Below are positions 8,902 through 17,069 of a stretch of DNA of 64,000 bases, in pieces. The stretch covers positions 2,418,001 to 2,482,000 of the forward strand of contig NZ_CP023049.2 in the NCBI RefSeq assembly GCF_002285635.2, written 5' to 3'. The stretch is from Chryseobacterium piperi (GTDB taxonomy: Bacteria > Bacteroidota > Bacteroidia > Flavobacteriales > Weeksellaceae). The position numbers and the translations under genes were made by a program. How positions within the stretch are numbered: the stretch's first letter is position 1; the number at the start of each line of letters is the position of its first letter. The notes below the pieces were generated by a model, which had not been told where the DNA came from, searched no databases, and saw only the letters and a program-made list of their open reading frames with translations.

Positions 8902-10019
8902 GGTTAACTCTAAAAGATGCTACAGATTCAGAATTAAAGGCTTTTAAAGACCTTCAAAAGCGTATCAATAACAAGCGTCAAAGTATGGGTAAAGTACTTG
9001 ATGGACTATTTAATAAATACTTTAGGGTAGGAAACGATTTCATTGAGATTATTAGATCCAAAGTTGGAGAGACAAAGAAAGTGATGGCTTTTCCTCGAAA
9101 ATTCCTTGAGTGTAGATTGTCTGAAGCTGACGAAAATGATGTTTCTCAAAGCGTTTATATTTCAAAAAAATTTAGAAATATAAAAGACGACTGGTCAATT
9201 GATGTTGAAAAAGACGCAATTGAACTTCCTATATATGATGGGGAAGATACTAACTGGTACATTCACCCTACTCAAGGAACAGAACACTGCCTAATTCATA
9301 TTAAAAATGAAATGCCTGGTTATGACTACTATGGAATGCCAGAGAACGTTGCTTCTTTACCTCAACAGATCTTAGAATACAAAGCAGCCAGGTATAATAT
9401 TGACAACTTTGAAAACAACCTTGTGATCGGAGGTCTCGTAGTGCTTGAAGGGAACCACACAGATGATGAGTTAAATAAAGTCGCAAGAAAAATCACAGCT
9501 CAACATACCGGTGATGGTAAGAGAGGTCGTTATGCATTTGTTTCTAATAAACAAGGTACCGCAGTAATTCATGATATGAAAAAACAGACAGATGGTGACT
9601 TCTTAGCAATGGATGAAAAAGTTGAACAAAAGATAATTAGCGCTAATAATTGGGATGCAGCACTATTCGGACAGAACATAAGTAAGGGAATAGGAAATGG
9701 CGGGAATGCTTACGTACGAACCATTTTTGATATCAAAAATAAAACAGTTATTGAACCTACTAGGGAAGTTATCATTGAAGATTTCATTATCCCATTTTTT
9801 GAGATATATGATGATTGGATGGGTACTAATTGGAGCGAAAAAGAATTTTCTTTCATTCCTGTAGTTCCAGAAAGTTTCGCTGGTGATATCGATTCTAATG
9901 CAATTCTTACTGTAGATGAAGGACGCCAAATATTAGGTAAGGATCCTTTACCTAATAATGAAGGATCTGTAATCATTTCAACTAATCAGAAAACACAAAA
10001 AAATGTACAGGATAAATAA
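8877..10019 (+). CDS. Phage portal protein, N-terminus lost to the IS21 end
   Basis: Portal proteins form the dodecameric DNA gate of tailed phages. The visible part covers the middle and C-terminal regions of an HK97-type portal: FNKYFRVGNDFIEI, then EYKAARYNIDNFENN, then the late motif NGGNAYVRTIFDIKN with the helix-rich end. The first roughly 8 codons come from the 61-bp repeat and an in-frame stop lies at 8874, so the true N-terminus is missing. A GTG at 8877 could still start translation, but the product would be incomplete. The gene overlaps the next one by 17 bp, so the 3' side of the phage operon is undisturbed. Confidence 0.75.
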   Translation: MVNITGIYRLTLKDATDSELKAFKDLQKRINNKRQSMGKVLDGLFNKYFRVGNDFIEIIRSKVGETKKVMAFPRKFLECRLSEADENDVSQSVYISKKFRNIKDDWSIDVEKDAIELPIYDGEDTNWYIHPTQGTEHCLIHIKNEMPGYDYYGMPENVASLPQQILEYKAARYNIDNFENNLVIGGLVVLEGNHTDDELNKVARKITAQHTGDGKRGRYAFVSNKQGTAVIHDMKKQTDGDFLAMDEKVEQKIISANNWDAALFGQNISKGIGNGGNAYVRTIFDIKNKTVIEPTREVIIEDFIIPFFEIYDDWMGTNWSEKEFSFIPVVPESFAGDIDSNAILTVDEGRQILGKDPLPNNEGSVIISTNQKTQKNVQDK

Positions 10020-10686
10020 TACAGGTAGAAATACTTTGATTACTCCAGATGAAGTCAAATTCCATTCTCCCTCTGACGGTAGTGAAGGAGAAAGACTGAT
10101 TTTACAAAATATTATCGTTGCTGAAGAACGTTGGATTAAATCTGAATTGGGGTATGAATTTTATGAGGATTTCATCAATAAGAAAAATATTGAAGTAACT
10201 GCACTAAATAAAGATGATCTTTTACAAAAAATTAAAGATGATTACTCTCAAGACAATACAGAATTTCCTGACCAGCTTCTGAAGGTTGGTAAAATTATTA
10301 ACTCATTAGAATTTATTACAAATGACTGGTATAATAAACTTTGGAGACTGTATTTATGGAAAATTACCGCAGAATGTGTTGATGCAATGTCTATTGTTCC
10401 TAGTTGGCTTGAAACTACTAATGCAGGGCAGCAGTTCAAAAACCCTAATTCTATAGGAAGTACTGCCGGATCAGCAAGTGGGAGTGCTAAAGACGTAAAA
10501 TTCAAAATGGATAATGCGGTCTTAGAAAGAATAAACCCGCTTTTTATTGCAATGCATGAATGGCTTTGTAGAAATAAAAATCATTTTCCCTTGTACAAAA
10601 AAGAGTGCCCTGGCGGCTGTAGAGATTATGAGGTAAAAACCTCAACTGTTAATGTTGGATGGGGATTAAATATATACGATGACTAA
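10003..10686 (+). CDS. Phage protein, head-tail-connector-like
   Basis: This 227-residue soluble protein starts 17 bp before the portal stop codon, so it is coupled to portal translation. Genes directly after the portal often encode small connector or adaptor proteins, and the opening segment (TLITPDEVKFHSP, then ILQNIIVAEERWIKSELG) resembles adaptor proteins of Bacteroidetes phages. The C-terminal part contains a short Gly/Ser/Ala-rich linker and two cysteines (KKECPGGCRDYE). I cannot name the family with certainty; the role rests on position and weak similarity. Confidence 0.55.
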   Translation: MYRINNTGRNTLITPDEVKFHSPSDGSEGERLILQNIIVAEERWIKSELGYEFYEDFINKKNIEVTALNKDDLLQKIKDDYSQDNTEFPDQLLKVGKIINSLEFITNDWYNKLWRLYLWKITAECVDAMSIVPSWLETTNAGQQFKNPNSIGSTAGSASGSAKDVKFKMDNAVLERINPLFIAMHEWLCRNKNHFPLYKKECPGGCRDYEVKTSTVNVGWGLNIYDD

Positions 10687-10784
10687 TGAGCTATTATGAT
10701 TATTATAAACTTGTTTGTAAGTGTGTTATAAACATTTTAAAAGGTGGGTTTTCTGATGACTTCTCCGATGACTTTGATATATAA
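10686..10784 (+). CDS. 32-residue phage microprotein
   Basis: The ATG at 10686 overlaps the previous stop codon (TAATG) and the TAA at 10782 ends 6 bp before the next ATG. The frame fills the gap exactly, which argues for a real coupled gene. The product starts MSYYDYYKLVCKCVINILKG and ends in an acidic stretch with two DDF motifs. It has no recognised domain. A role in tail or baseplate assembly is only suggested by its place between the connector-like and tail-protein genes. Confidence 0.45.
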   Translation: MSYYDYYKLVCKCVINILKGGFSDDFSDDFDI

Positions 10785-10790
10785 TAAATT

Positions 10791-12668
10791 ATGACTATAC
10801 AAGATATTTTAGCTTTAATTGGAATAAAGCTGCCTGATAACAGACAAAAAAGAATTACTGCTAAAGATATCAGAGATTCTTTTCAATTAATAGGTTCAAA
10901 AGTAGAAGCAGTTTCATCTGGATATAAAGACTATTTGAAAATTGCTAATACACCACCAACCAGTGGTTGGGCAAAAGGATTATACAAATTATTAGAGATT
11001 GGTGATTATATAAATCTAACACCTGCAGTTGATAATAACGGAAATCCAACAACTATAAAAGGTGAAAGTGGTAAGATTAATGAAGCTTATTTCAATGGGA
11101 GTGTTTGGACTAAATCAGAAATACAGTTACCAAAATCGGAAAATAAGATCGACACATGGCTGCCTATTTCATATACTTCAGGTAAACAAGTTATAAGATC
11201 ACAAGACAATGCAATTTATGAAGCTTCTCAAAATGTGACATCTAGTGATGTTCCTGGAATCTCGCCTTTATGGATTAAAAAAGTTGGAGTAAACGTATCT
11301 CCAACTTTCAACGCAACATCTACAACTGAAGCACAAAGTGGTGAACAAATAGCGAAAAGATATGATAAGACTTTGGCTGTATTAAAATATTTTATTTCTG
11401 GTCAAGATGTTTTAGAAAAAGTATACAAAGCCTCGGATACTGATAAAAATATATTTGGAGTGGGATCAGACACAACGGGCCAACTCTTAAAAAACAATAC
11501 AATTTCACCTGACAATTCCGCAGCATATTTTTCGTGGAAAAATATACCATTAAATTCATCCACAAAAAAAATCACAAAGATTGAACTAAAAGTGGTGAGA
11601 TTTGGAGGCAATATAGGTGCTAATTTGTTAGGCATAAAAGACGACGGTGCAATAGACGTATTAGTAGGGGCTATGGGAACACCTTCCGGTCAGTTGGATA
11701 CTTACACTTTTGATGTTTCTTCGTATAAGTATGTTTCTTATAGTTATTTCATTTACGCCTCATTTCCCGCAACAAATAATAATGAAATTAAATTTTTTTC
11801 AACAGAAGAAAAAGGTGCGGCGGCAGCTGAAAATGCTGTTATAAATTATATTAACAATGAAATTTACAAGATTGGAACTACAAGTTTTAACTGCCGTATC
11901 TCTATTGAAGGCCAAAGTAATGCTTATGGGTACGGAACAACCAACGATCTTTTAACACAATCTCCGTTTTCTTCCGTGTCTTTTGATTGGTTAAAAGCCT
12001 TTTCTCGTGTCTTTATATGGAATCCTAACACCAATTCATATGAAAATCTAAAACTAAAGACAAACAACACTGGATACTTCCAGCCGTCAGAAATAGATTG
12101 GTTTGGAGTAGAAATCGGAATAGCTTTAACGTGGTTGCAAACTCATAAATTTGGCAATCTATATATTGATAAACATTGTGAAAACGGCCAGGCAATCGCC
12201 TATTTTCAAAAAGGAAGTTCATTTTATACGTCCAGATTATTGCCCAGAAAATCAGCAGCGAATCAATGGCTGAAAGATAGAAATATAAGCGTTAATGATA
12301 TTGCTTTTGTATGGATACAGGGAGAGTCGGATATGAATAATTCGCAAGCTTATTACCTCGGAGCATTAAAGAAGCTTATTTCCGATCGAATGGAAGATAA
12401 ATTGATCAAAGTATCAACCAATATCATTCTTGCACAGGTTAATCCTCAAAACAAAATGTATTCAGCAAATGTTGCTACTGCAAAAGATGAATATATAGCC
12501 TTTAATAAACAAGCGAAAATTATCACATATCCAAATCTCACCTGGGACGGTGTACATCTTACAGCAGCAGGGCAGGTGGATCTAGGTTTGCAGGCGGGTT
12601 ATAGTTGCTTGGAAACTGACAAATATCTTATCGGTGATATTGATGATAAAAAAAACTGGAACATATAA
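10791..12668 (+). CDS. Phage tail appendage protein with C-terminal SGNH/SASA-type esterase
   Basis: This protein of 625 residues probably sits at the tail tip. The N-terminal third (DILALIGIKLPDNRQKRITA) looks like a virion-attachment region, followed by beta-rich segments to about residue 355. The last 260 residues match the SGNH-hydrolase sialate O-acetylesterase-like fold: a nucleophile block (IEGQSNAYGYG), a WIQGESDM block and a catalytic Asp/His block (WDGVHLTAAG). Phage esterases of this type remove O-acetyl groups from surface polysaccharide, so the protein may de-acetylate the host capsule or O-antigen during adsorption. The substrate is not deducible. The gene is followed after 15 bp by the holin gene. 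Confidence 0.75.
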   Translation: MTIQDILALIGIKLPDNRQKRITAKDIRDSFQLIGSKVEAVSSGYKDYLKIANTPPTSGWAKGLYKLLEIGDYINLTPAVDNNGNPTTIKGESGKINEAYFNGSVWTKSEIQLPKSENKIDTWLPISYTSGKQVIRSQDNAIYEASQNVTSSDVPGISPLWIKKVGVNVSPTFNATSTTEAQSGEQIAKRYDKTLAVLKYFISGQDVLEKVYKASDTDKNIFGVGSDTTGQLLKNNTISPDNSAAYFSWKNIPLNSSTKKITKIELKVVRFGGNIGANLLGIKDDGAIDVLVGAMGTPSGQLDTYTFDVSSYKYVSYSYFIYASFPATNNNEIKFFSTEEKGAAAAENAVINYINNEIYKIGTTSFNCRISIEGQSNAYGYGTTNDLLTQSPFSSVSFDWLKAFSRVFIWNPNTNSYENLKLKTNNTGYFQPSEIDWFGVEIGIALTWLQTHKFGNLYIDKHCENGQAIAYFQKGSSFYTSRLLPRKSAANQWLKDRNISVNDIAFVWIQGESDMNNSQAYYLGALKKLISDRMEDKLIKVSTNIILAQVNPQNKMYSANVATAKDEYIAFNKQAKIITYPNLTWDGVHLTAAGQVDLGLQAGYSCLETDKYLIGDIDDKKNWNI

Positions 12669-12683
12669 TCTGAATGGTAAATA

Positions 12684-13163
12684 ATGGAAAAAATAATTAT
12701 TAATCTCTGGATTTTATTTGCACTCAATATGGAGGTTTTTCTCATCGTAATGGCTGACTTATGGAGTGGAGTAATGAAAGCCAAAAAAAACAATGTATCA
12801 CGGTCTAGTTACGGATTCAAACGAACAGTTGAAAAGTTAGGAAGATACTATAATGTCATGTTTGCATTAGTTGTAATTGATTCTATGCAAATGACATGTA
12901 TTTGGTATCTCAACGAGTTTCACAAATATAATATTCCCTTCTTTCCATTTTTAACTCTATGTGGCGCCATTGGATTAAGTCTTATTGAATTAAAATCCAT
13001 TTATGAGAAGGCGGAAGATAAACAACGTTTTCATGAAGCCGGGGCTTTGATTAGTGCTATAGCCAAAAATAGAAACTTTGACCAGATTGCTAGAGACGTT
13101 AATGAATATTTGAACTCACAAAAACAAAAAAATGATGAAGAGCCTACTACTCCTACTGATTAG
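12684..13163 (+). CDS. Phage holin-family protein
   Basis: This 159-residue protein has at least three hydrophobic segments: residues 3-24 (IIINLWILFALNMEVFLIVM), about 50-75 (NVMFALVVIDSMQMTCIWYL) and about 80-102 (PFFPFLTLCGAIGLSLIEL). A soluble charged C-terminal tail follows. Size, topology and the place directly before a spanin and an endolysin fit a phage holin, which opens the inner membrane at the end of infection. The 3' end overlaps the next gene by 32 bp, as is usual in lysis cassettes. Confidence 0.75.
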   Translation: MEKIIINLWILFALNMEVFLIVMADLWSGVMKAKKNNVSRSSYGFKRTVEKLGRYYNVMFALVVIDSMQMTCIWYLNEFHKYNIPFFPFLTLCGAIGLSLIELKSIYEKAEDKQRFHEAGALISAIAKNRNFDQIARDVNEYLNSQKQKNDEEPTTPTD

Positions 13164-13689
13164 CATAATCTTACTTTCTTGTGGTTCCAGACTGAAGAAA
13201 ATAGAGAAAAGAGAAATTAAAAATGAAAGTCAAATTTCTCTAAATAACACTTCTGAAGCAAGTTCTAAAATTACTAGAAAAGATTCTGATTTTCAAGTGT
13301 CAGATTTGACAAAAACAAGAATTTCAGTAATTCCCAGAATAGATAAATGTAATGAGTCAACCAGATCTGATAATCCAGTTAATCCCAGAACAATGACAAT
13401 TAAGGATTCGAAGGGAAATGAAACAAATATTCCGGTTGATGAAAATTCAGAGATTCGCTTTGAAAATACATCTGCTCTTGATACGAGGTTAAAGAATGCA
13501 GAGCTAGAGCTTGCGACCAGCGAGAAAGAAAATATAAATCTTCAGGCTAAAAACACTGAGCTACAAAAGGAGTTAAGATCTTCTTTGGAAAGTAACAAGC
13601 CTTCATGGTGGTTATACGCTCTAATATTTATTTCAGGCGTGATATTCATCCCCTTGATAAAATACATAATAACAAAAAGAAAGATTTAA
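13132..13689 (+). CDS. Probable unimolecular spanin (lysis lipoprotein with C-terminal membrane segment)
   Basis: This protein of 185 residues begins with a lipoprotein signal (LLLLLISIILLSCGS, lipobox Cys near residue 17). It continues with a Ser/Thr/Asn- and Lys-rich region and a long coiled coil (about residues 115-150), and ends with a transmembrane helix (WWLYALIFISGVIFIPLI). An outer-membrane lipid anchor and an inner-membrane helix in one protein is the layout of u-spanins such as phage T1 gp11, which fuse the two membranes in the last step of lysis. It lies between holin and endolysin genes. The function is inferred from topology and context. Confidence 0.7.
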   Translation: MMKSLLLLLISIILLSCGSRLKKIEKREIKNESQISLNNTSEASSKITRKDSDFQVSDLTKTRISVIPRIDKCNESTRSDNPVNPRTMTIKDSKGNETNIPVDENSEIRFENTSALDTRLKNAELELATSEKENINLQAKNTELQKELRSSLESNKPSWWLYALIFISGVIFIPLIKYIITKRKI

Positions 13690-13693
13690 AACT

Positions 13694-14119
13694 ATGGCAT
13701 ATTTTTTAGGAAAAAGAAGTTTATCTAGCCTTGAAGGAGTTCACCCTAACTTGGTAAGATTAATCAAAGAATCAATTACAAATAGTCCGGTAGACTTCAC
13801 CGTAGTTGAGGGGGTGAGAACTCTAAAAAGACAGCAAGAGCTTTTTGCTCAAGGGAGAACACGACCCGGCAAAAGGGTAACTAATGCAGACGGGGTTAGA
13901 AATAAATCTAATCATCAGGTAAAGCCGGATGGATTCGGGCATGCAGTGGATATATATCCTTTTTTCTTAGGACAAGTTCAAGTCAATCACCGAGATACAA
14001 TTAAAAATTTGAAATTGATTTCTGATCATATTAAAGCCACGGCTAAAAGATTAGAAATACCAATAACATGGGGAGGTGATTGGAGAAGACCTTACGATCC
14101 TCCACACTTTCAATTATAA
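13694..14119 (+). CDS. Phage endolysin, M15-family peptidoglycan peptidase
   Basis: This 141-residue enzyme should cut peptide cross-links in the cell wall. The zinc-binding signature of M15 (VanY/endolysin) peptidases is present: SNHQVKPDGFGHAVDIYPF supplies the first His and Asp, and the C-terminal PPHFQL supplies the final His. GVRTLKRQQELFAQGRTRPG matches the N-terminal part of T5-type and VanY-like enzymes. There is no signal peptide, so release depends on the holin upstream. It is the last gene of the plus-strand phage transcript and is followed by a terminator. Confidence 0.9.
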   Translation: MAYFLGKRSLSSLEGVHPNLVRLIKESITNSPVDFTVVEGVRTLKRQQELFAQGRTRPGKRVTNADGVRNKSNHQVKPDGFGHAVDIYPFFLGQVQVNHRDTIKNLKLISDHIKATAKRLEIPITWGGDWRRPYDPPHFQL

Positions 14120-14150
14120 TGTCTAATTAAAAAATGAGATGTATTATCTA

Positions 14151-14180
14151 AAAAGCCCCCTATAAAAGGAGGCTTTTTTA
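14151..14180. terminator. Bidirectional terminator after the lysis cassette
   Basis: The hairpin pairs AAAAGCC.CCT with AGG.GGCTTTT, with a T-run on the plus side and an A-run on the other side. It can end both the plus-strand lysis transcript and the minus-strand transcript of the DUF2335 gene. Confidence 0.75.
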
Positions 14181-14274
14181 TTTATTAGATTAGTTTTCTT
14201 ACTTAAAGACGGTTAGATTCCGTCATACTCTTTTTTTTGTGACATTGTTTTCATACGAGATGTTTCAGAAAATT

Positions 14275-14814
14275 TTATTCAGGTTCGTTATTGTTATTAG
14301 GAAACTGCGCGCTCTTACCTAAAACGTATACTGTAACTAATCCAATGACTGTTGTAGTTGCTAAAATTCCTCCTAACCACGGCTGGTCCAAAAGGCCTAG
14401 TGAAATAGCTCCTCCTATACAAATTAAGGAAATTACCAATCCAAAGATTTGTCCTTTTGCAGATTGTTTATTATCAGAATCTATAACTTTATTTTCCATC
14501 GATCTTCTATGTGCGCTTTGCAGCTCTGCCTCTTTCATAATTCTTTCAGCGCCATTAGGAATGATCATGTTGTATTTTTCAATATCTTCTGGTCTTGGAA
14601 GAGGACCAGAATGCATGGAAGCCTGTCTTATTGAGATAGTCCTAACTAGACTCAAGAATTTTTTCCTTTGCTCAGGAGGTAAATCATCTAAAAATTCAGG
14701 CTCTATTTCTTCTATATCCTCTTGTATTTCCTGTAAAGATAAGTCTTGTTCACTTTGGTGTTGAGTTCTTTGATCATCATGAGTCTCATTTATTTTTGCG
14801 TTTTTTGGTGTCAT
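14275..14814 (-). CDS. DUF2335 membrane protein
   Basis: This protein of 179 residues has an acidic N-terminal half (IEEIEPEFLDDLPPEQRKKF) and a conserved central part (YNMIIPNGAERIMKEAELQ, QSAHRRSMENKV). Two transmembrane helices close together follow (IFGLVISLICIGGAISLGLL and LGGILATTTVIGLVTVYVL). This matches DUF2335, often carried by phages and other accessory DNA, with no established function. It is transcribed against the lysis cassette together with the small gene 7 bp upstream, so it may be expressed in the lysogen. Confidence 0.75.
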   Translation of the reverse strand: MTPKNAKINETHDDQRTQHQSEQDLSLQEIQEDIEEIEPEFLDDLPPEQRKKFLSLVRTISIRQASMHSGPLPRPEDIEKYNMIIPNGAERIMKEAELQSAHRRSMENKVIDSDNKQSAKGQIFGLVISLICIGGAISLGLLDQPWLGGILATTTVIGLVTVYVLGKSAQFPNNNNEPE

Positions 14815-14821
14815 ATGTTTT

Positions 14822-15049
14822 TTAATAGCAGCTTTCTAATTTTTGCTTAGCATTTCTAAGATCTTGTCCTATCATTTCCCAGTCATTTTCAATAGCTCTA
14901 CGATCTGCAATTTTTTCTGTAACAGATGTGTCATAATCAAAATAACTACCTCGAAGGTTAAAGATACTTCCCATCCCTACAATAAAATTTCTTCTTGGCA
15001 ATAGATAGGAGGTTTTTACTTTTCGATTGTTAAATCTTACTTTTTTCAT
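14822..15049 (-). CDS. Small prophage protein of unknown function
   Basis: This 75-residue protein has a basic N-terminus (KKVRFNNRKVKTS) and a C-terminal helix (DWEMIGQDLRNAKQKL). There is no signal peptide and I do not recognise the family. The gene lies 7 bp upstream of the DUF2335 gene on the same strand, so they form a short operon. The region upstream (15050-15472) has no other gene and should hold its promoter. Confidence 0.6.
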   Translation of the reverse strand: MKKVRFNNRKVKTSYLLPRRNFIVGMGSIFNLRGSYFDYDTSVTEKIADRRAIENDWEMIGQDLRNAKQKLESCY

Positions 15050-15472
15050 AATATTTTGAAGTTTTTTCTACATAAATGTTCACACATTTATACAAACAAA
15101 TATACAAATAGTATGCAAATTTCCAACTTTTTTGTTGCGTTTTTACTTTAACAAAGAAGGAGCCCTTCAATTGAAAGACTCCTTGGTAGTTGTTATTTTA
15201 ATAATGATGATTTTCAGTAAAACTTCCCAATTAAGGGAAGTGATGATAGGATGAACATCAAATTTAAAAAAAATAAGTATAAAGGCACAAGTTTTGTTTA
15301 GTTATTTAATATTTTTTTTCACAATTCATTTATAAATTTTTACTTTCAATTTAAGATCTACAATTAATTTGTAGGTTTTTTTATTAATATAATTTTATTA
15401 TATTTAAATAAATAATTTTTAGTAAAGTTGTTTTTTTTATAGGTCGCCCCTCTATGTAGGGGCTTTTTTATT
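15050..15472 (+). other. Gene-free prophage region with stacked hairpins; possible small RNA
   Basis: No convincing ORF is present; the longest are about 16 codons, one of them basic and starting at 15251. On the plus strand I see four hairpins: 15157-15184 (AAGGAG/CTCCTT), 15223-15240 (CTTCCC/GGGAAG), 15358-15374 (CTACAA/TTGTAG) followed by GTTTTTTTATT, and 15446-15463 (GCCCCT/AGGGGC) followed by TTTTTTATTTT. The last two look like rho-independent terminators on the plus strand, although the flanking genes are all on the minus strand. They may end one or two short untranslated transcripts. Confidence 0.4.
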
Positions 15473-15475
15473 TTA
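15446..15475 (+). terminator. Terminator on the plus strand without an upstream coding gene
   Basis: A perfect 6-bp GC-rich stem (GCCCCT/AGGGGC, loop of 6) is followed by TTTTTTATTTT. The T-run is only on the plus side, so it cannot serve the minus-strand gene ending at 15473. Confidence 0.6.
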
Positions 15476-15700
15476 GAACCCTTCTTCTAATTTTTGAATT
15501 TCTTCTCTTGAAAACTCTTCCATTTCTTCAATGATCTTTTCCCTCTCATGCTTATTTAAAAACATAGCATGCTCTATTTCTCTCGACAGCATAATCGGAT
15601 TCACTTGGTCAACTTTAAAAAAGAGTTCTTTCCCGGCTGATCTGTACAATACAAAATATTGCTGTGTTTTTATTTCGTAAAATAGCTTTAGTGTTTTCAT
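15473..15700 (-). CDS. Small prophage protein downstream of the integrase
   Basis: This 75-residue protein has a beta-like N-terminal half (LKLFYEIKTQQYFVLYRSAG) and a strongly charged helical C-terminus (EREKIIEEMEEFSREEIQKL). No helix-turn-helix is evident, so it does not look like a classical excisionase. It starts 8 bp after the integrase stop codon on the same strand and is probably translated from the integrase mRNA. It could be a recombination accessory factor, but this is only positional inference. Confidence 0.55.
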   Translation of the reverse strand: MKTLKLFYEIKTQQYFVLYRSAGKELFFKVDQVNPIMLSREIEHAMFLNKHEREKIIEEMEEFSREEIQKLEEGF

Positions 15701-15708
15701 GGTACAAA

Positions 15709-16962
15709 TTAAATTATCAATTTTATTCTTTTTAAATCAGCATTTTTTCTGGAAGTCTTCCCTTTAGTATAAATATTAGTTGTATTTTCAGTAGTATGAT
15801 TTGCCATTCTTTGTGATGGACTTTCAATCGGGATAATTGGGGCTGTGCTCATTTCATCTAATTTATCTAAAAATAAATGTTTTAAGCTATAGAAATCTTC
15901 AGTTACTTCAATGATTTCTCCATGGTCATCTTTTATAACCTTATCTTTAACGTGTCTTTTCCATCTTATAGAAATTTGTTTAGCACTTATAGCCACCGAA
16001 CCCGGTTCTAAATTTTTTGAAAATAAAAAATCATCATTATCTTCACACAGATCAATCACTTCTTTCCAATAAGAGTAAGATGCAGGAATAATCACTTTTT
16101 TCACCCAAGTATATTGCTTTCCTTTTTTTATTAGAACTTTATACTCTTGGTTTATTAAATCGACATGCTTTTTCTGCACCCTAAACAATTCAGTTGTACG
16201 ACCTCCAGAATAAAAAAATATTTTCCCATATCTGAAAAAAGTATAATATTTATCTTGAAGAAATTTAAAAACATATTTCAATTTATTTTCCGAAATAACT
16301 TCTCTTATTGTTTCTTCTTCAATTTTTTTGGAAACTCCATTAACAGGATTATTTTCACAACATCCATATTGAGTAAGTTCTTTAAAACAAGCTTGTAAAT
16401 AACTTCTGGATTTATTAAAAACAGAATTAGTCAGTTCTAATTCATCCAAAATGGTTTTGATATGCCATGTTCTAACATCACTAATTAATAGTTCTGAGAA
16501 ATCTAATTTATCTTTAATATTATTAACATGACCTATACATCTTTTAACTTCTTTAGCATGATTTTTTGACCAACTCGATTTAAGATTATCGTAAGCTTTT
16601 TCGAGAGCCTTTACAAATGGCATATATGGATGAAAGTAAGTTTTTCTTTCAGTCATGTAATTTTTAGATATTGGATTGAATTTCTTTTCATCCAACATTT
16701 TTTCCATTTCTTCCTTAAAAAGTTTAGCTGTTAATTTTAAAACTTGGAGATCATCACCAGAAAACTTTTTGCGATATTGAAAGCCTTTAGGATATGGATA
16801 AGCTTCTTTGTATTCTGGATCATAAAATCTGCATTCTACAAACCAGTTGCGTGGAAATTCTGAATTTGCTTTCAAAAGTAAGCAATCTTTTGGGGAAAAA
16901 TAAACTTCAGTTCTTGAACAACCGTTAAGAAGTTTGATTAATTCTTTTTTTCTTTTTCTCAT
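15709..16962 (-). CDS. Prophage tyrosine recombinase (integrase)
   Basis: The enzyme catalyses site-specific integration and excision at the adjacent tRNA gene. The open frame reaches 17100, but those first residues are a translation of the tRNA 3' half; the ATG at 16962 (MRKRKKELIKLLNG) fits related integrases and gives 417 residues. The catalytic domain shows the first Arg in FYSGGRTTELFRV, a variant box II (FYSLKHLFLDKL, where the usual HxxR is YxxK), the later His in MANHTTENTT, and the nucleophile Tyr in NIYTKG. The altered box II also occurs in other Bacteroidetes phage integrases as far as I recall. It is probably active. Confidence 0.88.
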   Translation of the reverse strand: MRKRKKELIKLLNGCSRTEVYFSPKDCLLLKANSEFPRNWFVECRFYDPEYKEAYPYPKGFQYRKKFSGDDLQVLKLTAKLFKEEMEKMLDEKKFNPISKNYMTERKTYFHPYMPFVKALEKAYDNLKSSWSKNHAKEVKRCIGHVNNIKDKLDFSELLISDVRTWHIKTILDELELTNSVFNKSRSYLQACFKELTQYGCCENNPVNGVSKKIEEETIREVISENKLKYVFKFLQDKYYTFFRYGKIFFYSGGRTTELFRVQKKHVDLINQEYKVLIKKGKQYTWVKKVIIPASYSYWKEVIDLCEDNDDFLFSKNLEPGSVAISAKQISIRWKRHVKDKVIKDDHGEIIEVTEDFYSLKHLFLDKLDEMSTAPIIPIESPSQRMANHTTENTTNIYTKGKTSRKNADLKRIKLII

Positions 16963-17069
16963 AATGGTAGATTTAATGTTGACGGTCATGTTGACTTTTG
17001 AACATTTTCTACCTTTGTTAAAGCTGAGTAAAAACTCGGAAACCCAATGTGGAAAAGGCTTCCGAGTAG

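Larger units (their letters stand above)
8902..17069. mobile_element. Degraded prophage, right part
   Basis: The region carries portal (truncated), connector-like, tail, holin, spanin and endolysin genes on the plus strand and an integrase on the minus strand, next to a tRNA gene. The integrase-tRNA arrangement marks the right attachment site. The left boundary is not visible, because the IS21 end cuts into the portal gene and the sequence left of 602 does not encode the missing portal part. No terminase, major capsid, tail tube or tape measure gene is seen. Confidence 0.8.

Noticed and set aside
594..8910. Target site duplication for the 602-8901 unit
   Set aside because: Bases just outside the two 61-bp repeats (GGTGTC on the left, GGTTAA on the right) share only a GGT that is not placed as a duplication; no TSD is claimed.
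14291..14764. 157-codon plus-strand ORF
   Set aside because: It is antisense to the DUF2335 gene, which has family motifs and coherent membrane helices on the minus strand.
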